Positions 38,995 through 45,698 of a DNA stretch of 55,481 bases are shown here, piece after piece (positions within the stretch are counted from its first letter, which is position 1; the number at the start of each line of letters is the position of its first letter). The DNA lies in NCBI GenBank assembly GCA_035296325.1, contig DATHBD010000028.1:1-55481 (forward strand), given 5' to 3'. The notes below the pieces were generated by a model. That model had not been told where the DNA came from. It did not search any database and saw nothing but the letters and a program-made list of their open reading frames with translations. The stretch is from DATHBD01 sp035296325 (GTDB lineage: Bacteria; Actinomycetota; Actinomycetes; Mycobacteriales; Micromonosporaceae). The position numbers were made by a program, and so were the translations under genes.

Positions 38995-40590
38995 ATGCGC
39001 GGGCGAATGTTATTAGGGCTCGGCGTCGCGGCGGTCACACTCGTCGGTGGCATCGTCACGGTGGCCAATGCGGTCGCCCAGCCGCAGTTGCTCGCCGCCG
39101 CGGCCGCAGACATCGACCTGAACCCGGCGAGGGCCGAGGTGATGGCCGAAGGCCTCCAGGTGCCGTGGGGCCTGGGCTTCCTGCCGGACGGCAGCGCGCT
39201 GGTAGCGGAACGGTCCACCGGCGTCGTCAGTCGGATCCGCCCGGACGGCGACCCTGCCCGGGTGCCCGCGGCGGAGCGGGTCGCCACGATTGCCAACGTC
39301 AGATTTGGCGGCGAGGGCGGGCTGCTCGGCTTGGCGGTGTCGCCGACCTACGCGACCGACGGCTTCATCTACGTCTGCTTCACGGCCGACACCGACATTC
39401 GAATCGCACGGTTCACGCTGGCGACGCCGACCAGCCAACAGGTGATCTTCCGTGGTCCCGCCCGGTCGAACATCCACAACGGCGGCCGGATCAAGTTCGG
39501 GCCGGACGGCATGCTGTACGCGACGATCGGGGACGCGAACGTCCCGGAACGGGCGCAGGACCCGGCCAGCCTGAACGGCAAGATCCTGCGGATGATGCCC
39601 GACGGCACCGCCGCGGCGAACAACTCAACCGGCGATCCGTACGTCTACAGCATGGGCCACCGCAACCCGCAGGGGTTGGCGTGGGACACCCAAGGAGATC
39701 TCTACGCCGCCGAGTTCGGCCAGAACATGTGGGACGAAGTCAACCGGATCGAGCTGGGCGAGAACTACGGCTGGCCGACGGTCGAGGGCGAGTCCACCGA
39801 TATCCGGTTCCGCAATCCGGTCGTGCTCTGGGAGACGTGGGAGGCATCGCCGAGCGGCGCGGCGTTCGCCGACGGCACGCTCTTCGTCGGAGCGCTGCGC
39901 GGTGAGCGGTTGTGGACCGTGCCGGTGTCAGCTTCCGGCGCCATTGGTACGCCGGTCGCCGAACTGGTCAACGTCTACGGCCGGATCCGGACCGTTGAGG
40001 TGGCCCCGGACGGCGCGCTGTGGTTGGCCACCAGCAACCGTGACGGACGCGGTACGCCGGAGGAGGACGCCAGCGGCCGGGTCATCGACGACCGGGTGAT
40101 CCGGTTCCCGGCGGCAGGGGCTTCGCCGACGCCGTCGCGTACGCCGAGCCTGTCGCCGACGCCGTCGCGTACGCCGAGCACGTCGCCTACGGTGTCCCCG
40201 ACCCCGTCGCGTACGCCGAGCGTGTCGCCGACGCCGTCGCGCACGCCGAGCACGACGCCTACGCCGAGTTCGCCGCCGCCAGCTCCGTCCGGTGGCTGTG
40301 CCGCGACGTACACGTTGAACTCGCAGTGGCCGGACGGCTTCAACGCCAGCGTGACGGTCACGGCCGGCACGACCGCCCTGACGGGTTGGGCGGTCACCTG
40401 GACGTTCGCCGACGGGCAGAGCGTCAGCAACGCCTGGAGCAGCACGGTCGCCACCGACGGGGCGAATGTCACCGCTCGCAACGTCGCCTACAACGGCGCC
40501 CTCGCCGCAGGGCAGAGCACCACCTTCGGTTTCATCGGCAGATGGGCCGGTGCCAACACGGTGCCGACAGTCACCTGCACCGCGCTCTGA
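38995..40590 (+). CDS. Secreted PQQ-type sugar dehydrogenase with CBM2
   Basis: A 531-residue secreted protein. TAGGAGCTAA precedes ATG 38995. After the signal, a six-bladed propeller of the soluble glucose/sorbosone dehydrogenase (GSDH, AA12-like) family spans about 45-375: VPWGLGFLPDGSALVAER, catalytic-type His161 in HNGGRIKFGPDGMLYATIGD, YSMGHRNPQGLAWD and GENYGWPTVEGE. A Ser-Pro-Thr linker (about 378-428) joins a CBM2 (430-531) with tryptophans W438, W458 and W474. The enzyme oxidises sugars using PQQ and passes on electrons. Cellulose anchoring plus a CBM2 LPMO in the same window suggests an electron supply for oxidative cleavage. No PQQ biosynthesis genes are in the window. Confidence 0.9.
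   Translation: MRGRMLLGLGVAAVTLVGGIVTVANAVAQPQLLAAAAADIDLNPARAEVMAEGLQVPWGLGFLPDGSALVAERSTGVVSRIRPDGDPARVPAAERVATIANVRFGGEGGLLGLAVSPTYATDGFIYVCFTADTDIRIARFTLATPTSQQVIFRGPARSNIHNGGRIKFGPDGMLYATIGDANVPERAQDPASLNGKILRMMPDGTAAANNSTGDPYVYSMGHRNPQGLAWDTQGDLYAAEFGQNMWDEVNRIELGENYGWPTVEGESTDIRFRNPVVLWETWEASPSGAAFADGTLFVGALRGERLWTVPVSASGAIGTPVAELVNVYGRIRTVEVAPDGALWLATSNRDGRGTPEEDASGRVIDDRVIRFPAAGASPTPSRTPSLSPTPSRTPSTSPTVSPTPSRTPSVSPTPSRTPSTTPTPSSPPPAPSGGCAATYTLNSQWPDGFNASVTVTAGTTALTGWAVTWTFADGQSVSNAWSSTVATDGANVTARNVAYNGALAAGQSTTFGFIGRWAGANTVPTVTCTAL
40123..40254 (+). repeat. 30-bp tandem repeats encoding the Ser-Pro-Thr linker
   Basis: Copies start at 40123, 40153, 40195 and 40225, with a 12-bp partial unit at 40183. 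Each encodes SPTPSRTPS plus one variable residue. The repeats are in frame and lie between the propeller and the CBM2. Confidence 0.9.
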
Positions 40591-40601
40591 TCACCAGCGA
40601 A

Positions 40602-40636
40602 GGCCGGGGAGCGCGCACCATGCGCGCTCCCCGGCC
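40602..40636 (+). terminator. Terminator of PQQ dehydrogenase 1
   Basis: A 16-bp perfect stem (40602-40617 with 40621-40636) with a 3-nt loop, starting 12 nt after the stop codon. Confidence 0.88.
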
Positions 40637-40829
40637 GTTCGGCTGTCCGGATCGCGCGCAGGCGTCCATGGCGGCCGCCTCCGTTCGATGGAACCCACGC
40701 TGAGTAATCAGAGATCGCAACGCATCGTCCTTCGTAATCCCCTCGGGCCGCGCTACGTTTGCCGAAGTTAGCGCGTGCCTGCAGATCCCTGCAGCTCACG
40801 ACCGGTACGACCTGCATAGGGAGCTAACG

Positions 40830-42035
40830 ATGCGCAGGCGGGCATTCTTGGGAATCGGCGCGGCGGCGATTACGCTGGGTGGTGGAGCATTTGCGGTCGC
40901 CAACGCCGCCATGGAACCGGAAGTGACAGCGGTCCGGGGCGGGATCGACTTCGATCGGCCACAGGTGATGGCGACCGGCCTGGAAGTGCCCTGGGGGCTG
41001 GGCTTCCTGCCTGACGGGTCGGCCCTGGTGGCCGAGCGGGTCCGGGGCACCGTCTCGCGCATCCGGTCCGGTGAGGCACCTGAGCGGGTCACCACGATCG
41101 CCGGCGTCGTGTCCGGCGGCGAGGCGGGGCTGCTCGGGCTGGCGATCTCGCCGACCTACGCGACCGACGGTCTCGTCTACGTCTGCTTCACCACCGGTGC
41201 GGACATCCGTATCGCGCGGTTCACCCTGGCGGCGCCGGCCAGCCAGCAGGTGATCTTCAAGGGCGCGGCCCGAGCGAGCACCCACGATGGCGGCCGGATC
41301 AAGTTCGGGCCGGACGGGATGCTGTACGCGACGATCGGCGACGCGAATGTCCCCGCCAGGGCACAGGATCCGTCCAGCCTGAACGGGAAGATTCTGCGGA
41401 TGAAGGCCGATGGAAGCGTCCCGGCGGGCAACCCGTTCGACGGCTCGTTGGTCTACAGCATGGGCCACCGCAACCCGCAGGGGTTGGCGTGGGACTCTCG
41501 AGGGGACCTGTACGCCGCCGAGTTCGGCCAGAACACCTGGGACGAGGTCAACGTCATCAAGCCGGGCGAGAACTACGGCTGGCCAACGGTGGAGGGCCGT
41601 TCCACTGACACCCGGTTCCGCAATCCGCTGGTGGTCTGGGAGACGTGGGAGGCATCGCCCAGCGGTGCGGCGTTCGCCAACGGCACGCTCTTCGTCGCGG
41701 CGCTGCGTGGTGCGCGACTGTGGACCGTCCCGGTGGCGGAGGACGGCACGGCTGGCACGCCGGTAGCCGAGCTGGTCAACAGCTACGGTCGGCTCCGGAC
41801 CGTGGAGGTCGCCCCGGACGGGTCGTTGTGGGTGGCTACCAGCAACCGGGACGGCCGGGCCACCCCACGGGCCGGCGATGACCGGCTCGTCAGGTTCCCG
41901 GCCAGCAAGGTTGCGGCATCGCCAACGTCGGACGCGACCTCCGGCCCGGACGCGACCTCCGGCCCGACACCGGCGCCGGATCGATCGGCGTCGGTGGCCC
42001 CGACGTCATCGGTGGAGCCCACCGCACCGGAGTGA
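40830..42035 (+). CDS. PQQ-type sugar dehydrogenase paralogue without CBM, Tat-type signal
   Basis: A 401-residue paralogue of the preceding gene. The propellers are near-identical in motif order: VPWGLGFLPDGSALVAER, His152 in HDGGRIKFGPDG, YSMGHRNPQGLAWD and GENYGWPTVEGR. The N-terminus MRRRAFLGIGAAA has a twin-arginine RRxFL motif, whereas the upstream copy has RGRMLL, so export route or folding compartment may differ. The C-terminus ends in a short Ser/Pro/Thr/Ala-rich tail with no CBM. The upstream sequence TGCATAGGGAGCTAA matches that of the first copy, so promoter and gene were duplicated together. Confidence 0.9.
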   Translation: MRRRAFLGIGAAAITLGGGAFAVANAAMEPEVTAVRGGIDFDRPQVMATGLEVPWGLGFLPDGSALVAERVRGTVSRIRSGEAPERVTTIAGVVSGGEAGLLGLAISPTYATDGLVYVCFTTGADIRIARFTLAAPASQQVIFKGAARASTHDGGRIKFGPDGMLYATIGDANVPARAQDPSSLNGKILRMKADGSVPAGNPFDGSLVYSMGHRNPQGLAWDSRGDLYAAEFGQNTWDEVNVIKPGENYGWPTVEGRSTDTRFRNPLVVWETWEASPSGAAFANGTLFVAALRGARLWTVPVAEDGTAGTPVAELVNSYGRLRTVEVAPDGSLWVATSNRDGRATPRAGDDRLVRFPASKVAASPTSDATSGPDATSGPTPAPDRSASVAPTSSVEPTAPE

Positions 42036-42115
42036 ATTCGGCGGGACCGGATGGCGCCGGCTCCGGGTGACAACAGCACCCCGCGTCTGAACGACAAACC
42101 GCGCCGCGACGCCGA

Positions 42116-42150
42116 ACGGGCGGACCGCCACTGAATGGCGGTCCGCCCGT
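42116..42150. terminator. Bidirectional terminator between PQQ dehydrogenase 2 and GH5 genes
   Basis: A 15-bp perfect stem (42116-42130 with 42136-42150), 5-nt loop, between convergent stop codons at 42035 and 42200. Confidence 0.85.
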
Positions 42151-42199
42151 CCGCTGTGCCGGGGTCGTACTGCGTGTTACCGCGCGTCCGGCCGACGCG

Positions 42200-43906
42200 T
42201 CAACTCGTCGGGAAGTTGTCCGGGGTGCTGATCCGGCCACGGATGAACGTGCCGCTCTGGGAGAGCACGCCGGTGCCCCGGTAGTTGCCACCCGCGCACG
42301 TGCCCGGCTTGAGCACCGCGTTTGTCGCCGAGTAGTCCGACCAGCTCCAGACGGCATAGCCGATCTTGAGGCGGTCCAGCAGATCGATCCACTCGCCTGA
42401 GCTGCCAAGATCATTGGCGCCGTCGCCACTGGCCGTCTGCGTGCCGAACTCGCTCACGAAGAGCGGCAGTCGCGCGGCTGCCCGGGAGACCGTGGCGCGG
42501 TAGTTGGCCTGGTGCGACGACGCGTAGAAGTGGAAGGTGTACATGATGTTGGCGGCGTTGACCGGGTTGTTGATGACCTCGGTCTCGTTGGCGCCCTCGG
42601 ACACTCCGAGCGACGACCAGGCCCGCGTGCCGACCAGCACGACGCCGTCAGGGTCGGCGGCCCGGATGACCGGGATGACCTGCTCGGCGTAGCTCTTGAT
42701 ACCCGCCCAGCTCACGCCGTTCGGCTCGTTGGCGATCTCGTAGATGATGTTGTTCTTGGTGGCGTTGCGCGAGGCGATGGCCTGGAAGAACGTCTTCGCC
42801 CGGGCGGTGTTGTGGTTCGGGTCACCCGGGCTGAGCGTGTGGAAGTCCACGATCACGTACAGGCCGCGGGCCGTCGCCATGTCGATGTAGCTCTGCACCT
42901 GGGCGGTGAACGCGGCCGGGTTCGTCTCGTAGCCGCTCTCCTGGACGTACATGGCGATGCGGAACACGTCCGCCTTCCAGTCGACGGCCAGGGCGTCGAG
43001 CGCGGCGTTGTTGACGCACTGCCCGAACCACTGGATGCCGTGGCTGCTCACACCGCGCAGCTGGATCGGCCGGTTGTACTGGTTGCACAGGTGCACCCCG
43101 CAGACGTGCAGCTGCCCGTTGATCGCGACCGGCGTGGTGCCGGTCGGCGGCGTGCTCGGCGGCGGGGTGGTGGGCGGCGGCGTGGTGGGGGCGGCGGCGG
43201 TGGTCACCGTCAGCGGGGCGCTGGGCTGCGAAGCGAAGACCGCGCCCCGCGCCGTGACGGTGAACTCGTACGCCGTACCGGGGGTCAGTCCGCTGACCGT
43301 GGTGCTGGTGCTCGTGCCGGGAACCCGGGCTACCACGGTGCCGCTCCGCGAGACGAGGTACTCGGTGACCCCACCGAAGGCCGTCGACGCATCCCAGGCG
43401 AGTGACACGCTGGTCGCCGTTGCGCCGGTGGAGCGCAGGTTGCCCGGGACGGTGGGGGGCGCGGGGTCCCCGATGATCGGCGGTGTCGTCGGGGCGGTCG
43501 TGACCGGGGTGACCGGGCCGCGGGCGCATGAGGCGCCGTTGACCGTGCAGTTCGTCGGTGTGCCGGTGCCGTTCACGATGAAGCCGAACGTTGTCGACGC
43601 ACCCGGCGCGAGACTGCCATTCCACGCCGCGTTGGTGAAGGTGTAGTGGTTCGTCGAGTTGGTCCGCTCCGAGCTCCACGACTGGTTGATCGACGAACCG
43701 GCTGGCAGGTCGAACTCCACCTGCCAGGTGGTGATCGGGTCCGAGGCGTCGTTGGTCACGGTGACCAGACCCTGGTAGCCAGCGTCCCATTCACCGACCT
43801 TGGCGAACGAGGCGGTCGCCGCGCTGGCCGGCAGCGCGGCGAAGAGCACCGCACCTCCCAGAACGCATGCTGCGGCGAGGATTGCGAGGAATTTGGGGTT
43901 CCGCAT
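42200..43906 (-). CDS. Secreted GH5 endoglucanase with N-terminal CBM2 and FnIII
   Basis: A 568-residue secreted modular cellulase. Signal to about residue 30 (LPASAA); CBM2 at about 31-128; fibronectin type III domain at 150-236 (PTVPGNLRSTGATATSVSLA); Pro/Thr linker to 258; GH5 (subfamily 2-like) barrel at 262-568. Acid/base Glu394 in YEIANEPNG and nucleophile Glu486 in LFVSEFGTQ; the cellulose-type RGVSSHGIQWFG is also present. It cuts internal beta-1,4-glucan bonds. The N-terminal CBM2 lacks the usual short spacing of cysteines at both ends (Cys120 and Cys127 only at its end). Confidence 0.95.
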   Translation of the reverse strand: MRNPKFLAILAAACVLGGAVLFAALPASAATASFAKVGEWDAGYQGLVTVTNDASDPITTWQVEFDLPAGSSINQSWSSERTNSTNHYTFTNAAWNGSLAPGASTTFGFIVNGTGTPTNCTVNGASCARGPVTPVTTAPTTPPIIGDPAPPTVPGNLRSTGATATSVSLAWDASTAFGGVTEYLVSRSGTVVARVPGTSTSTTVSGLTPGTAYEFTVTARGAVFASQPSAPLTVTTAAAPTTPPPTTPPPSTPPTGTTPVAINGQLHVCGVHLCNQYNRPIQLRGVSSHGIQWFGQCVNNAALDALAVDWKADVFRIAMYVQESGYETNPAAFTAQVQSYIDMATARGLYVIVDFHTLSPGDPNHNTARAKTFFQAIASRNATKNNIIYEIANEPNGVSWAGIKSYAEQVIPVIRAADPDGVVLVGTRAWSSLGVSEGANETEVINNPVNAANIMYTFHFYASSHQANYRATVSRAAARLPLFVSEFGTQTASGDGANDLGSSGEWIDLLDRLKIGYAVWSWSDYSATNAVLKPGTCAGGNYRGTGVLSQSGTFIRGRISTPDNFPTS

Positions 43907-43962
43907 GGACTGATGCGCTCCGTCAGGTTGAGGCGGCAGCGACCGGACTGCGCCGCCCGCGG

Positions 43963-43992
43963 ACGATATCGATCCCTCATGATCGGGGTCAA
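43963..43992 (-). promoter_or_regulatory. Candidate promoter of the GH5 gene
   Basis: On the minus strand TTGACC (43987-43992), an 18-nt spacer and TATCGT (43963-43968) lie about 57 nt before the start codon. Confidence 0.4.
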
Positions 43993-44027
43993 CAGATCCC
44001 GGCGCCGTCCAATCGCGACTCCGCGCA

Positions 44028-44978
44028 TCAGCTCACATACCGACGGGCCTTGGATCGACGCTGCGGTGCCTCCAGTGCCACAAAGCGGGCCTCGACATGC
44101 GGGGGCAGCGGGCGCCGCTCGGCGAGCACCCATGGCATCCCGCGCAGGGCATCCAGCGCGGCCAGAGCGGAGATCCGGTCCCGCGGGACCGTCCGGGCCA
44201 GGTGCACCGTGCGGCGCAGCGCCGGGCGTACCGGCCGACGCAGCCAGGTGAACCACAGCGTGTTGCGCAACCCGACCCGCCGGCGCAGGTGCCGGTCCCG
44301 CAGCACGGATGCCTGATGGTGCACGGTCAGGTCCTCGATGTAGCAGAGCTCCCAACCGGCCGTGGCCAGGTCACTGGCGAGCAATTCCTCCTCGCCGCCC
44401 AGCCATAGCCGGGCGCTGAAGCCACCGCAGCCGAGGAAGGCGTCGCGGCGCACCACGGATGCTCCGGCGAGGAAGCTGCCCAGCGCCGGGCCGGGCAGCC
44501 AGTCCGGACCTGGTACGGGCGAGTCGCGTAGCTCTTCGACGATCGGGTCCTCCCGGCTGCCCGGCTGCACGAGGATCCGCGCGTTCACGACGCCGAGCCG
44601 TGGATAGCGATCCAGCAGATCCGCGGCGTGGGCCAGCGATCCGGGCTCCCACCACGTGTCGTCATCGCAGAACGCGACGTACGGCGTGTCGAGGCGAGCG
44701 ACCCCGAAATTGCGTCCGACCGCGCCGAAATTTTCAGCGAGGGCGAGGACGTCCACGTGCGGGTACTGCGCCGACGGGAACCGCGAACGCACGGCCTCCG
44801 CCGTCCCGTCGGTGGATCCGTTGTCCACGAGGACCACCCGCGGCCGCTCGGGCAGGGCGACCAACCGCTCCACCGCGATCAATGCCTCGTCCCGGCGCTG
44901 GTACGTGATCACCACTACGCCGATCCGGGGATTCGCCCCGGCCAAGCCCCGCAACTGCCCCGATCCAGACCGCACCAC
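44028..44978 (-). CDS. GT2 family glycosyltransferase (rhamnosyltransferase-like)
   Basis: About 316 residues from GTG 44978, which follows GGAGG at 8-nt spacing; GTG 44987 and TTG 45023 are weaker in-frame starts. The GT-A fold begins RIGVVVITYQRRDEALIAVE, with VDNGSTDGTAEAV and the DXD-type metal site FCDDDTWWEPGS. GSFLAGASVVRRDAFLGCGGF and WLGGEEELLASDLATAGW are the acceptor-site motifs of WcaA/rhamnosyltransferase-like enzymes. No membrane helix. It probably adds a sugar to a surface glycan or glycolipid; donor unknown. Confidence 0.88.
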   Translation of the reverse strand: MVRSGSGQLRGLAGANPRIGVVVITYQRRDEALIAVERLVALPERPRVVLVDNGSTDGTAEAVRSRFPSAQYPHVDVLALAENFGAVGRNFGVARLDTPYVAFCDDDTWWEPGSLAHAADLLDRYPRLGVVNARILVQPGSREDPIVEELRDSPVPGPDWLPGPALGSFLAGASVVRRDAFLGCGGFSARLWLGGEEELLASDLATAGWELCYIEDLTVHHQASVLRDRHLRRRVGLRNTLWFTWLRRPVRPALRRTVHLARTVPRDRISALAALDALRGMPWVLAERRPLPPHVEARFVALEAPQRRSKARRYVS

Positions 44979-45088
44979 GGTCGTCACCTCCGGGCGGCGG
45001 TTACCCTCCGTCCAGTCGATCAACCGCGACTTATCGATCTCTTATGGGGGAATTCACGGACCGGACCGCAGGTCCGACGCAGCAGCGG

Positions 45089-45123
45089 GTCACCTGACCG
45101 GGCGCGGACCCCGGTCAGGTGAC
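45089..45123 (-). terminator. Terminator overlapping the VOC stop codon
   Basis: GTCACCTGACCGGG (45089-45102) pairs with CCCGGTCAGGTGAC (45110-45123), 7-nt loop. The stop codon of the minus-strand VOC gene (45115-45117) lies inside the stem. Confidence 0.75.
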
Positions 45124-45552
45124 GCAGAACTCGTTACCCTCCGGATCGGCCATCGTCACCCAGGTGGATCGCCCCTCCCGCCCTCGGTACAGGAAAGTCG
45201 CGCCCCGTGCGGTCAGTCGCTCCACCACCGCCTCGACCTGGTCGGTGCCTACCCGGACGTCGAAGTGCATGCGGTTTTTCACCGTCTTCGGCTCGGGAAC
45301 CCGGTAGAAAAGGACCCGTCGCCGGATGCCCTGCTCCGGGACATCCGGGTGCAGGATCGCCGCGCCGACCCGCCACACCAGCACGCCGTTGTGGGTCGTG
45401 GTGTCGCTCTCGCTGGCGTGGCCCTGCGAGATCATCTCCCGGATGAACGCCTCGTTCGAGGGCTCCACCTCCCAACCCAGCGTCTCGGCCCACCAGTCGG
45501 CGAGGGTGTGCGGGTCTGCGGTGTCCACGGTGACCTGGAAGTCGTAAGCCAT
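45115..45552 (-). CDS. VOC family protein (glyoxalase-like)
   Basis: A 145-residue protein with two beta-alpha-beta-beta-beta units: FQVTVDTADPHTLADWWAETLGWEVE, AILHPDVPEQGIRRRVLFYRVPEPK, MHFDVRVGTDQVEAVVERLTARGATF and WVTMADPEGNEFCVT. The closing DPEGNEFCV is typical of the Glyoxalase_6-like branch. His in MHFDV and Glu in GNEF are likely metal or substrate residues. Function unassigned. The gene stands alone, divergent from the nitrate cluster with about 146 bp between. Confidence 0.88.
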   Translation of the reverse strand: MAYDFQVTVDTADPHTLADWWAETLGWEVEPSNEAFIREMISQGHASESDTTTHNGVLVWRVGAAILHPDVPEQGIRRRVLFYRVPEPKTVKNRMHFDVRVGTDQVEAVVERLTARGATFLYRGREGRSTWVTMADPEGNEFCVT

Positions 45553-45698
45553 GGTCGGATGCTAGGCGCCGGGTCTGACGAAAAGCTGCCAGATCACGGC
45601 CCGGTGAGCGGCAAGAACGTGCACTCCGTAACGCGACGGCGCACCGACGAAACATTGGCGACACGGCTGGGGAAAGACCGTCCGCCACCATTGCTGGT

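Noticed and set aside
40123..40254. CRISPR-like regular repeats
   Set aside because: The repeats are contiguous, in frame and encode a Ser-Pro-Thr linker; there are no unique spacers.
45628..45653. GTAAC and GAAAC elements before nasA resembling a GlnR box
   Set aside because: The two elements are 16 nt apart, not the 6 nt of a GlnR a-b site, and no second pair exists. Regulation by GlnR is plausible but not shown by this sequence.
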